The position numbers were made by a program, and so were the translations under genes. The notes below the pieces were generated by a model, which made no database searches, had not been told where the DNA came from, and saw only the letters and a list, made by a program, of their open reading frames with translations. A stretch of DNA of 44,112 bases from Streptomyces sp. SID9727 (GTDB taxonomy: Bacteria; Actinomycetota; Actinomycetes; Streptomycetales; Streptomycetaceae): NCBI RefSeq assembly GCF_010550605.1, contig NZ_JAAGNI010000294.1, positions 1 through 44,112 of the forward strand, written 5' to 3'. This document shows, piece by piece, positions 7,940 to 15,813 of this stretch (within the stretch, counting starts at the first letter, position 1; every line of letters begins with the position of its first letter).

Positions 7940-10131
7940 ACCGCCCCCTGAACGTCCTGCGAGCCACCGCCGCATCCGCCACCGCCGCCCTTCTGACCGC
8001 CCTCCTCGCCGCCCCCTCCGCCGGAGCCGCGCCCGCGACCCGCACCCTGTACGCCGCCCCGGACGGCCGCGGCTCCGCCTGCACCGCCGCCCGCCCCTGC
8101 ACCCCGGAGGGCGCCCGCGACCTGGCGCGGACCGAGCACCGCCGCGCCGTCCGGGTCCTCCTGAAGGACGGCACCTACCGGCTCGACGAGCCCCTGAAGC
8201 TCGGCCACGCCGACTCCGGCACCACCTGGACCGCCGCCCCCGGCGCCCACCCGGTGCTCTCCGGCGGCCGGGACCTCACCGGCTGGCGGAAGAACGCCGA
8301 CGGCACCTGGACCGCCCCCGTGCCCGCCGGTGTCACCCCACGCCAGCTCTTCGTGGACGGCCGCCGCGCCACCCGCGCCAGGGGCGAGGCGTGCCCCGCC
8401 GCCACCTGCGACGCCACCGCCACCGGCATGACCGGTGCCACCGCGACCGGCATCGGCCACTGGGCGCACCCGACCGACGCAGAGGCCGTCATCCGCATCC
8501 GCTGGCGCAACTACCACTGCCGGATCGCGGGCGTCAGCGGCGACACCCTCACCTTCACCCAGCCCTGCTGGACCAACTCCGCGAGCGGCACCGACCGCAC
8601 CGGCCCCGCATGGGACACCACCGCCGTCGACTCCACACGGTACAGCGGTGTCGCGTTCTTCGAGAACGCCGCCGAACTCCTGGACACGCCAGGCGAGTTC
8701 GTGTGGAACTCCACCGACCGCACCGTCACCTACCTCCCGCGCGACGGCGAGAACATGCGCCACGCGCGGGCCGTCACCCCCCACACCGAACAGCTGCTCA
8801 CCGTCGACGGCGCCCACGACCTCACGGTCAGCGGCATCGGTTTCGCGTACGCGGCCTACCGGCAGCCCGGCACCGACGAGGGCTACGCGGGCATGCAGGC
8901 CGGTCTCACCCTGACCGGAGCCACCGGCCCCGTCGACCACGCGGGCCGCTACTACACCAAACCGGCCGCCGCGCTCACCGTGCGCGGCGGCCGGCGGGTC
9001 ACCGTCGACTCCGCGAGCTTCACCCACCTCGGCGGCGCCGGAGCGATCCTGGAGGCCGGTTCCCAGGACAGCGCGCTCACCCGGTCCACCTTCACCGACC
9101 TCTCCTCGGGCGCGGTCTACGTCGGCGACACCGAGCCCGTGCCGGAGCCCGCACTCGCCGGCGAGCGCAACACCGTCGCGTACAACACCATCAGCCGCAC
9201 CGGCGTCGAGTACACCGACGCGGTCGGCATCTGGGCCGGTTACGAGGCCGGGCTCACCGTCGACCACAACACCCTGGACCACCTCCCGTACTCCGCGATC
9301 TCCGTCGGCTGGGGCTGGAACCAGCCCGAGGCGCAGAGGTCCGTGCTCCGGGACAACAAGGTGACGAACAACCGCATCACCGACGTCATGGAGGTCGCCC
9401 GGCAGCAGCACGACGGCGGCGCCATCTACACCCAGGGCGCCCAGCCCGGCACGGTCGTCGGCGGCAACTACATCAACCGCTCCGCGTACGGCAACACCGA
9501 GCGCGACGGCAACGGCATCTACCTGGACGAGCAGTCCTCGTACATCACCGTCGAGAACAACGTCATCACCCGCATCGGCTACAAGTGGGTGTCCAACTGG
9601 GCGGACTACGGCATCCGGAACACCGCGCGCGGCAACTGGACCGACACCGCCGCCCCCGCCCTCGGCGGTACCGGCTCCGTCATGACCGGCAACCACACCG
9701 GCCTGGACCGCCTCCCGGCCGCCGCCCTCGCCGTCGCCGCCCGCGCCGGAGCCCACGGCGGCCCGGTCGAGCAGCTGCGCACCGACCTGGCGCGCACCGG
9801 CACGGCCGCCCAGTCCTCGACGGACGGCACCGCCACTGCCGCGCTCGCCCTGGACGCCGACACCAACACCGACACCCGCACCCTCGCCGAGCCGGGCGCC
9901 TGGTGGCAGGTGGACCTCGGAACCACCCGGCACATCCGCCAGGTAGAGGTCTGGAACGACGCCTCCACGACGACGGCCGGCTTCGACATCGTCACCGACG
10001 ACGCCACGATCCACGTCAGCGGCAAGGCCCTGCGCCCCACCGTGGTGGACCTGGACAGCCGCACCCGTACGGTCCGCGTCGTGAAGACCGGCACGGGCCG
10101 GGTCGCCCTCTCCCAGGTACTGGTCCACTGA
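7936..10131 (+). CDS. Secreted right-handed beta-helix protein with C-terminal F5/8C (discoidin) domain
   Basis: The 731-residue protein has a Sec-type signal (ALLTALLAAPSAGAAPA). After a leading module (YAAPDGRGSACTAARPC, then SGGRDLTGW) comes a long run of right-handed beta-helix coils with repeated Asn/Gly-rich turns (VAYNTISRTGVEY, LTVDHNTLDHLPYSAISVG, ITVENNVITRIG). This arrangement is seen in helix-type glycoside hydrolases such as GH141 and polysaccharide lyases. Residues from about 615 onward form a discoidin-like, carbohydrate-binding domain (WWQVDLGTTRHIRQVEVWND). The GTG start overlaps the peptidase stop (GTGA). It probably acts outside the cell on a polysaccharide or glycan whose fragments the transporter imports. 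Enzyme class and substrate are not certain. Confidence 0.85.
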   Translation: MNRPLNVLRATAASATAALLTALLAAPSAGAAPATRTLYAAPDGRGSACTAARPCTPEGARDLARTEHRRAVRVLLKDGTYRLDEPLKLGHADSGTTWTAAPGAHPVLSGGRDLTGWRKNADGTWTAPVPAGVTPRQLFVDGRRATRARGEACPAATCDATATGMTGATATGIGHWAHPTDAEAVIRIRWRNYHCRIAGVSGDTLTFTQPCWTNSASGTDRTGPAWDTTAVDSTRYSGVAFFENAAELLDTPGEFVWNSTDRTVTYLPRDGENMRHARAVTPHTEQLLTVDGAHDLTVSGIGFAYAAYRQPGTDEGYAGMQAGLTLTGATGPVDHAGRYYTKPAAALTVRGGRRVTVDSASFTHLGGAGAILEAGSQDSALTRSTFTDLSSGAVYVGDTEPVPEPALAGERNTVAYNTISRTGVEYTDAVGIWAGYEAGLTVDHNTLDHLPYSAISVGWGWNQPEAQRSVLRDNKVTNNRITDVMEVARQQHDGGAIYTQGAQPGTVVGGNYINRSAYGNTERDGNGIYLDEQSSYITVENNVITRIGYKWVSNWADYGIRNTARGNWTDTAAPALGGTGSVMTGNHTGLDRLPAAALAVAARAGAHGGPVEQLRTDLARTGTAAQSSTDGTATAALALDADTNTDTRTLAEPGAWWQVDLGTTRHIRQVEVWNDASTTTAGFDIVTDDATIHVSGKALRPTVVDLDSRTRTVRVVKTGTGRVALSQVLVH

Positions 10132-10250
10132 GCGTGCCCACCCGGACACGGAGGGCGGACGACGGGAAAGCGGTTCGTGACCACCCGATGAAGTGCGGTA
10201 TTGTTCTCATGCGCGTTCGGCCAGGGGGAAACCCCAGGTCAGGCGGGCAT

Positions 10251-10324
<74 letters not shown>

Positions 10325-10338
10325 CTGGTGACAGTCGT

Positions 10339-10384
10339 CGGCCGAGGGCCGGTTTCGGAGAAATCCGAAACCGGCCCTCGGCCG
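10339..10384. terminator. 21-bp perfect hairpin after tRNA-Pro
   Basis: Arms 10339-10359 and 10364-10384 pair perfectly around a GAAA loop and are followed by TTT. The hairpin can end the tRNA transcript from the left and the TetR transcript from the right. Its core is nearly the same as the hairpin at 19760-19799. Confidence 0.9.
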
Positions 10385-10412
10385 TTTCCGGGACCGGATC
10401 AGAGGCCGGCCC

Positions 10413-11114
10413 TCAAGAAGCGGCCCCGTCCGTGATCCCCGCCACGAGGGATGCGCCGAGCCCCGCCAGTGCGTCCGTGAGCAGCTTCATCGCCTCCGTC
10501 AGCGAGCGGGACGGATCGGCCTGCCAGGCGACGAACGCGCCGTCGAACCCGGCGATGGCGAAGTAGTCGAGCCGGTCCGCGACGGCCTGCGCGGCCTCGA
10601 CCCCGTAGGCGGCGAACGAGTCGGCGATCAAGCGGTTCATGTGGGCGCGGCCGTCCCGTCGCACCCGCGTGATGATCCCCTCGACCTCGGCCGCCTCCGC
10701 CGCGTCCGCGACCTCGGCGTTCATGACCAGGATGAGATGCAACCGCAGGAAGTCGGAGTGGGTGAGGGCGACCTCGCCGGTGCGCCGGAGGTACCAGTCG
10801 AGCCGTTCCCGGTGGCCGCCCTCGCGCGGCGGACGGGCCTGCGCCTGTGCCATGTCCGCGAAGAACGCGTAGGCACCGTGCTCCATCACCGCGGACAGCA
10901 GTCCGGCCTTGGAGCGGAAGTGGTGGTAGACGGCGCTCTTGGGTACCCCCGAGGCGCGGCTCAGCTCCGAGAGCGTCGTCGCCGCGAATCCCCGCTCGGC
11001 CATGAGGCGGGAGGCGGTCTCCAGGATCTCGTCCCGGGAGCGTCGTCCCCTGCGGTTGCCGGCCCTGTCGCTCCTGGGTTCCACGTCGCTCCTGGGTTCC
11101 ACGCGGCGAAGCAT
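10413..11114 (-). CDS. TetR-family transcriptional regulator
   Basis: The 233-residue protein has a TetR DNA-binding domain (ILETASRLMAERGFAATTLS, then ASGVPKSAVYHHF at about residues 54-66) and a C-terminal ligand domain. ATG 11114 is chosen because AAAGGA lies 9 bases upstream and upstream in-frame sequence runs into the divergent promoter region. Residues 5-16 are a perfect double copy of VEPRSD, produced by an 18-base tandem duplication (11067-11102). The gene diverges from the flavin hydroxylase operon, and the intergenic region holds a palindrome typical of TetR sites (11253-11267), so it probably represses that operon and itself until an aromatic substrate or intermediate binds. Confidence 0.92.
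   Translation of the reverse strand: MLRRVEPRSDVEPRSDRAGNRRGRRSRDEILETASRLMAERGFAATTLSELSRASGVPKSAVYHHFRSKAGLLSAVMEHGAYAFFADMAQAQARPPREGGHRERLDWYLRRTGEVALTHSDFLRLHLILVMNAEVADAAEAAEVEGIITRVRRDGRAHMNRLIADSFAAYGVEAAQAVADRLDYFAIAGFDGAFVAWQADPSRSLTEAMKLLTDALAGLGASLVAGITDGAAS
11067..11102. repeat. Perfect 18-bp tandem duplication in tetR
   Basis: GTCGCTCCTGGGTTCCAC occurs at 11067-11084 and again at 11085-11102. It adds six codons in frame near the N-terminus, ahead of the DNA-binding domain, so it should not disrupt the regulator. Confidence 0.95.
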
Positions 11115-11165
11115 ACCCGGGTCCTTTCGGCCGCAGCTTAGGCACCGGGGCCCGCTCCGCACGTT

Positions 11166-11184
11166 GATTCTGCTGTGCGGAATC
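11166..11184. promoter_or_regulatory. Putative IclR operator, upper aromatic operon
   Basis: GATTCTG-CTGTG-CGGAATC is an inverted repeat with one mismatch. It differs at only two positions from the perfect repeat beside the IclR gene (15757-15775). It lies about 15 bases upstream of a candidate -35 (TTGACC, 11199-11204), a position compatible with activation. Confidence 0.65.
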
Positions 11185-11236
11185 CATCTCTCCCGCCCTT
11201 GACCGGCGTGTTTCAGCCATGTGACAGTCCCCACTA

Positions 11237-11267
11237 TTGGACTGAACGACCGGTCCAAAACTTGGAC
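11237..11267. promoter_or_regulatory. Putative TetR operator cluster
   Basis: Three alternating half-sites are visible: TTGGAC (11237-11242), GTCCAA (11253-11258) and TTGGAC (11262-11267). The last two form a perfect 6+3+6 palindrome just upstream of the ribosome site of the hydroxylase gene. The cluster lies downstream of the candidate promoter (TTGACC, 11199-11204), where a bound repressor would block transcription. Confidence 0.65.
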
Positions 11268-11282
11268 GGCAAGGAGGCCGCC

Positions 11283-12830
11283 ATGCCCCAGAACTTCGAT
11301 GCGGACGTCGCCGTCATCGGCTACGGCCCCTCAGGCGTCGTCGGCGCTCTGACCCTCGCCCGGCAAGGCGCGAGCGTCCTCGCACTCGAACGGGACAGAG
11401 ACATCTACGGGCGGGCACGGGCCGTCACGGTCAACGACTGGACCATGCGCATCTTCCAGGGCCTGGGCATCGGCGAGCGCATCGAGAAGGTCATCGACCC
11501 GCAGCGGGCCCTGCGCTGGGTGACCTACGACGGCGACGAGGTGATGCGCATCGAGCACCCGCCGTCGACGCTCGGGGCCACCTCGCGCTTCTACAACATC
11601 TACCAGCCGGCCATGGAGAGCGAACTGCGCTCCTGCGCACAGGAGCGGGGCGAGCTGCTCTCGGTGCGCTACGGCGCCGAGGTCACGGAGATCGAGCAGG
11701 ACGACTCCGGCGTCACGCTCACCACGACGGACACCGCGACCGGCGAGGTCGCCCGCCACCGCACCCGGTACGCCATCGCCGCCGACGGTGGCAGCAGCGC
11801 GACCCGGCAGCGGCTCGGCATCCCGCTGCTCGGCGACACCAACGAGACGACCTGGGTGGTCGTCGACTGCCGGGTCAAGCGCTGGTGGCCCGACCGCGAC
11901 TTCCTCACCTTCTGGACGGACAAGGAACGCCCGGTCGTCGACATCGCCCTGTCGGCCGGCAACCACCGCTGGGAGATCCCGCTCAAGCCGCACGAGACCG
12001 AGGCCGATTTCCCCACCAGCGCCGCGGTGTGGCCGCTGCTGAAGGCGCTGGGGGTGAGCGAGGACGACGTCGAGATCCACCAGCACGCCTTCTACCGCCA
12101 CCACGTGCGCATGGCGCAGACCTGGCGCTCGGGCCGGGTCTTCCTCGCCGGCGACGCCGCGCACCTGATGCCGCCGTGGGCGGGCGCCGGAATGCAGAGC
12201 GGCATGCGTGACGCGCACGACCTGGGCTGGAAGCTCGGCCGGGTGCTCGCCGGACGGCTGCCCGAGGCGTGGCTCGACACGTACGAGGAGGAGCGCCGCC
12301 CGAACGCCGCCTTCTACACCTCGCTCGCGGTACAGCTCGGCCGGGTGATCAAGCAGGAGATCTCCGACGACGAGCGCGCCGCACTGAACGCGCCGCCGCC
12401 GCCGGGCCTGTGCACGCCGTTCGAACCGCCGTTGAACGCACCGCCGGTGCTGGAGGCCGGCTGGCTGCGCGGCCCGCTCGGCGATGCCAGCGTCGTCGGC
12501 CGCATGGTCCCGCAACCGGTGGTCGGCGACACCGTGGGCCGGATGGCACGGCTGGACGAGCTGCTGGGCGACGCGTTCGTGCTGCTGGGCGACGACGTCG
12601 ACCCGGCGACGCTGCTGAGCGAGGAGGAACGCCGGCAGTGGGACGCGCTCGGCGCGCGCTACCGCGCGGTGCGCCCGCAGAACGCCTACACCCGAGGCCC
12701 GGACGAGCTGGTCGACCTGGAGGGCGTGCTCGGTCCCTGGCTGCGCCGGTACGGCGTCCGCGCGGTGGCCGTGCGCCCGGACCGTTTCGTCGCCGCCGCC
12801 GACACCAGCGGGCTCGCCGTCCCCGCCTAG
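11283..12830 (+). CDS. FAD-dependent aromatic hydroxylase (MhpA/HbpA-like)
   Basis: The 515-residue protein is a class A flavoprotein hydroxylase. It shows the FAD-binding VIGYGPSGVVGALTLA near residue 10, the DG motif in AIAADGGSSATRQRLG, and the second FAD motif RVFLAGDAAHLMPPWAGAGM. A thioredoxin-like C-terminal domain follows. The closest families by motif are 3-(3-hydroxyphenyl)propionate hydroxylase and 2-hydroxybiphenyl 3-monooxygenase, which convert a phenol to a catechol with NAD(P)H and O2. AAGGAGG precedes ATG 11283 by 5 bases. It is the first gene of a three-gene operon with an extradiol dioxygenase and a meta-cleavage hydrolase, exactly the set needed to open and cut a substituted catechol. 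The substrate cannot be settled from sequence. Confidence 0.9.
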   Translation: MPQNFDADVAVIGYGPSGVVGALTLARQGASVLALERDRDIYGRARAVTVNDWTMRIFQGLGIGERIEKVIDPQRALRWVTYDGDEVMRIEHPPSTLGATSRFYNIYQPAMESELRSCAQERGELLSVRYGAEVTEIEQDDSGVTLTTTDTATGEVARHRTRYAIAADGGSSATRQRLGIPLLGDTNETTWVVVDCRVKRWWPDRDFLTFWTDKERPVVDIALSAGNHRWEIPLKPHETEADFPTSAAVWPLLKALGVSEDDVEIHQHAFYRHHVRMAQTWRSGRVFLAGDAAHLMPPWAGAGMQSGMRDAHDLGWKLGRVLAGRLPEAWLDTYEEERRPNAAFYTSLAVQLGRVIKQEISDDERAALNAPPPPGLCTPFEPPLNAPPVLEAGWLRGPLGDASVVGRMVPQPVVGDTVGRMARLDELLGDAFVLLGDDVDPATLLSEEERRQWDALGARYRAVRPQNAYTRGPDELVDLEGVLGPWLRRYGVRAVAVRPDRFVAAADTSGLAVPA

Positions 12831-12870
12831 GGACTGTCCGACACCACCCCCGTCTTCAAGGAGAGACCCC

Positions 12871-13857
12871 ATGAGCGGAGTCAAGGAACTCGCGTACGTG
12901 GTCTACGAGGTCAGCGACCTCGCCGAATGGGAGCACTTCGGTGTCGACCTGCTCGGCATGCAGCTCGGCGAACGCCACGCCGACCGCCTCACCCTGCGCC
13001 TCGACGAGAAGGCGCACCGCTGGATCGTCACCCGGGGCACGGCCGACGACCTGGTCGCCAGCGGCTACGAGGTCGAGGACGCCGCCGCCCTCGACGCCCT
13101 CGTCGACCGGCTGCGCGCGGCCGGGCTCCCGGTCGAGGAGGGCGACGCGGCACTGGCCGCCGTCCGCCGGGTCGAGCGGGTCTTCACCACCACCGACCCG
13201 ATGGGCAACCGCCTGGAACTGGTCACGGGCCTCGCGGACGCCGACACCCCGTTCGCCTCCGCCTCGCTGCTCGGCGACTTCGTCACGGGAGCGGGCGGCG
13301 CCGGACACCACGTGCTGCTGGCGCACGGGGTCGGCCGCGAGGAGTACCTGGCGTTCTACCGCGACCTGCTGGGCTTCCGGATCAGCGACATCATCGTCGA
13401 GGAGCTGGCGCCCGGGATCGTCGCGGACCTGATCTTCCTGCACTGCAACGGCCGCCACCACACGGTCGCGTTCGGCGACATGCCCTCCACCAAGCGCATC
13501 CACCACTTCATGGTCGAGGTGACCGACATCCGGGACGTGGGCCGTGCCTACGACCGCTGCATGGACGCCAAGCAGCCGTTCGAGATGACGCTGGGGATGC
13601 ACCCCAACGACCAGATGTTCAGCTTCTACGTCTTCACCCCGTCCGGCTTCTCCGTCGAGTACGGCTGGGGCGGACTCGTCATCGACGACGCCACCTGGCA
13701 GGTGCGCACCCTCGACCGGCTGCACAGCTGGGGCCACCGCCCGCCCGGCGCGGTGGCGGGCCTGCTGGCCGCGGCCCCGCCCGCCCCGACGACACCCCCC
13801 GCCCCGCCCGCGCCCGCCGCGCCGGGCACCGACGTGCACGAAGGAGGCCGGAGCTGA
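12871..13857 (+). CDS. Type I extradiol dioxygenase (BphC/HbpC-like)
   Basis: The 328-residue protein has the two-domain vicinal-oxygen-chelate fold of 2,3-dihydroxybiphenyl 1,2-dioxygenase. The Fe(II) ligands can be read: His146 (GAGHHVLL), His212 (IHHFMVEV) and Glu263 (SVEYGWGG), at almost the same numbers as in the BphC family. It should cleave a 3-substituted catechol made by the upstream hydroxylase. The last 35 or so residues are an Ala/Pro-rich tail (GLLAAAPPAPTTPPAPPAPA), probably disordered and unusual for the family. GGAGAG precedes ATG 12871. Its stop overlaps the start of the hydrolase gene by one base. Confidence 0.92.
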   Translation: MSGVKELAYVVYEVSDLAEWEHFGVDLLGMQLGERHADRLTLRLDEKAHRWIVTRGTADDLVASGYEVEDAAALDALVDRLRAAGLPVEEGDAALAAVRRVERVFTTTDPMGNRLELVTGLADADTPFASASLLGDFVTGAGGAGHHVLLAHGVGREEYLAFYRDLLGFRISDIIVEELAPGIVADLIFLHCNGRHHTVAFGDMPSTKRIHHFMVEVTDIRDVGRAYDRCMDAKQPFEMTLGMHPNDQMFSFYVFTPSGFSVEYGWGGLVIDDATWQVRTLDRLHSWGHRPPGAVAGLLAAAPPAPTTPPAPPAPAAPGTDVHEGGRS

Positions 13858-14714
13858 TGGCACTGGTCAAGGAGGACACCGCCCGCAGCGTCACCACCCG
13901 CGACTGGACGCTGCGCTACTACGAGGCCGGCGAGGGCCACCCGCTGGTGCTGCTGCACGGCAGCGGGCCGGGCGCCACCGGCTGGAGCAACTTCAGCGGC
14001 AACATAGCGGCGCTCGCCGAGCACTTCCGTGTGTACGCCGTCGACATGCCCGGCTGGGGCGAGTCCGACGCCGCGACCGTGGACCGGCTCGACCACGTCG
14101 ACGCCGCGATCCAGTTCCTGGACGCGATGGGCATCCCGCGGGCCGCCTTCGTCGGGAACTCCATGGGCGGCCAGACCTCGCTGCGTCTGGCCACGGAGCA
14201 CCCGGACCGCATCAGCCACCTGGTCACGATGGGCCCCCCGGTCGGCCGCATGCCGAGCCTCTTCGGCGCGGGCGGCGGCCCCTCCGAGGGGCTGAAGGTC
14301 CTCATCGAGGCGTACCGGGACGCGAGCCCGGAGAACATGCGGCGGCTCGTCGAGATCATGTGCTACGACAAGGAGCGCTTCGCCACCCCCGAGCTGTGCG
14401 AGGCCCGTTCGCAGGCCGCGCTCGCCCGCCCCGAGCACCTGGCCAACTACGTGGCGGGGCTGCCGCAGGGGGCGCCGCTGCCGCGCTGGGTGGACCCGGC
14501 CCTGCTGTCCGGCATCTCCGTGCCGACGCTGCTCATCCACGGCCGCGACGACCGGGTGGTGTCCTTCGAGAGCTCGCTGTTCCTGCTGGCGAACATCCCC
14601 GACTCACGGCTCGTGCTGCTCAACCGCTGCGGGCACTGGGCGATGATCGAGCACGCCGAGGAGTTCAACCGGCTGGTCATCGACTTCGTACGCGGGAACC
14701 CCGGCGACGCGTGA
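13857..14714 (+). CDS. Meta-cleavage product hydrolase (BphD/HsaD/MhpC-like alpha/beta hydrolase)
   Basis: The 285-residue alpha/beta hydrolase has the oxyanion motif LLHGSGPGATGWSNF typical of C-C bond hydrolases, the nucleophile elbow GNSMGG (Ser102), Asp232 in HGRDDRVV and His260 in CGHWAMIEH. It would hydrolyse the ring-opened 2-hydroxy-6-oxo-dienoate into 2-hydroxypenta-2,4-dienoate plus an acid whose identity depends on the substrate. ATG 13857 overlaps the stop of the dioxygenase gene (TGATG), with AAGGAGG upstream. Genes for further dienoate metabolism (MhpD, E, F) do not follow; a hairpin (14862-14899) ends the operon. Confidence 0.92.
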   Translation: MALVKEDTARSVTTRDWTLRYYEAGEGHPLVLLHGSGPGATGWSNFSGNIAALAEHFRVYAVDMPGWGESDAATVDRLDHVDAAIQFLDAMGIPRAAFVGNSMGGQTSLRLATEHPDRISHLVTMGPPVGRMPSLFGAGGGPSEGLKVLIEAYRDASPENMRRLVEIMCYDKERFATPELCEARSQAALARPEHLANYVAGLPQGAPLPRWVDPALLSGISVPTLLIHGRDDRVVSFESSLFLLANIPDSRLVLLNRCGHWAMIEHAEEFNRLVIDFVRGNPGDA

Positions 14715-14861
14715 CGCCCAGGGGCGCGGTCCGCTGACGGCCATGGGCGGTGCGGGGCTCGCGTGAGCGCTGCCCCCGGCCCCGGCGTCGGCCGCGGGCG
14801 GGGCGACCGTCCGCTCCGACCTCCGGGTCCCGCACGTGGGACGGCGGGCCGACGACGCCCC

Positions 14862-14899
14862 CGGACGCCCTGCCGCACCCTTCCGCGGCAGGGCGTCCG
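14862..14899. terminator. Bidirectional hairpin between upper operon and iclR
   Basis: GGACGCCCTGCCGC (14863-14876) pairs perfectly with 14885-14898 around an 8-base loop, plus one outer C-G pair. It sits between convergent genes. The rest of 14715-14951 holds no convincing gene. Confidence 0.8.
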
Positions 14900-14951
14900 C
14901 GTAGGCGCGCCTCCGGTGCCCCCGGGGGCCCGCGGCGGCACGCCCGGCACG

Positions 14952-15746
14952 TCACCCCCGGACGGAGGCCGTCGACGGATCGCCCAGGTCCCTCTCCACG
15001 GCGTGCGCCGCGGCGTCCAGCGTGGCGACGAGGGAACGCAGGCGCTGCGGGTCGTAGCGAACACTGGGCAGGGAGACGGACAGGCCGGCCAGCGCGGTGC
15101 CGTCCGGACCGCGCACCGGCACGCCGACGGCGACGAGCCCGCGCTCGGACCGCTCCCGGTTGACGGCGAAACCGTTGCGGCGCATGAGGACGAGTTCCTG
15201 GCGCAGCTGGGCGAGGTCGGGCCGGTCGGCCGGGTGGTCCCGCTCGCCCTCGGGGGCGTAGACCTCCTTCAATTCCTCGTCGTCCAGCTCGGCCAGCAGC
15301 AGGAGCCCCGCCGTGGTGCGGCGGGCGGGGAACACCATCCCCTCCCGTGAGCCGACCCGGAGCGCCTGCCGGCACTCGACGCCGGCGATGAACCGCACCG
15401 TCTCCCCGGTGCGGACGATCAGGTTCGCCGTCTCGTCCAGGAGATCGACGACACGGTTCAGGTGGGGGAGGGCCACCGTGCGCAACCGTGACACCAGCGA
15501 CTGCGAGTGGGCGGCCAGCTCCAGCACCGGGCCCGCTCGGTAGACGCGGTCCTCGCCCTGCACCGCGAAGTCCCGGTAGACGAGCATCGCCAGAATCCGG
15601 TGAGCCGTCGAGCGTGCGACCTCCAGGCGTTCCGCGAGCTGCGCCACGGTCGCGCCGCCCTCCATCTGCAGGATGGTCGCCGCCCGCAGCGCGTGGTCCA
15701 CGCTGGCGATCGGATAGGGCGGCGGCGTCTTCAGCGGCTTGTCCAC
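14952..15746 (-). CDS. IclR-family transcriptional regulator of gentisate operon
   Basis: The 264-residue protein has an N-terminal winged helix-turn-helix (ATVAQLAERLEVARSTAHRI, about residues 32-52) and the IclR effector-binding domain (GMVFPARRTTAGLLLLAELD; RNGFAVNRERSERGLVAVGV). GTG 15746 is chosen because it places the HTH at the family's usual distance and has GGGAGAG just upstream. The gene diverges from the gentisate dioxygenase gene. A perfect 7+5+7 inverted repeat lies in between, and a near copy lies upstream of the hydroxylase operon 4.6 kb to the left. IclR proteins in aromatic catabolism often activate with an aromatic acid ligand; whether this one activates or represses is not visible. 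Confidence 0.92.
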   Translation of the reverse strand: MDKPLKTPPPYPIASVDHALRAATILQMEGGATVAQLAERLEVARSTAHRILAMLVYRDFAVQGEDRVYRAGPVLELAAHSQSLVSRLRTVALPHLNRVVDLLDETANLIVRTGETVRFIAGVECRQALRVGSREGMVFPARRTTAGLLLLAELDDEELKEVYAPEGERDHPADRPDLAQLRQELVLMRRNGFAVNRERSERGLVAVGVPVRGPDGTALAGLSVSLPSVRYDPQRLRSLVATLDAAAHAVERDLGDPSTASVRG

Positions 15747-15756
15747 GGCTCTCCCT

Positions 15757-15775
15757 GATTCTGGTGTGCAGAATC
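15757..15775. promoter_or_regulatory. Perfect IclR-type operator
   Basis: GATTCTG-GTGTG-CAGAATC is a perfect inverted repeat with 7-base arms, 11 bases upstream of the iclR start on one side and 39 bases upstream of the dioxygenase start on the other. It can serve autoregulation and operon control together. Confidence 0.75.
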
Positions 15776-15813
15776 TCCATGTTCTCTCAGCAGACACACC
15801 GCACGCTGGTCCG

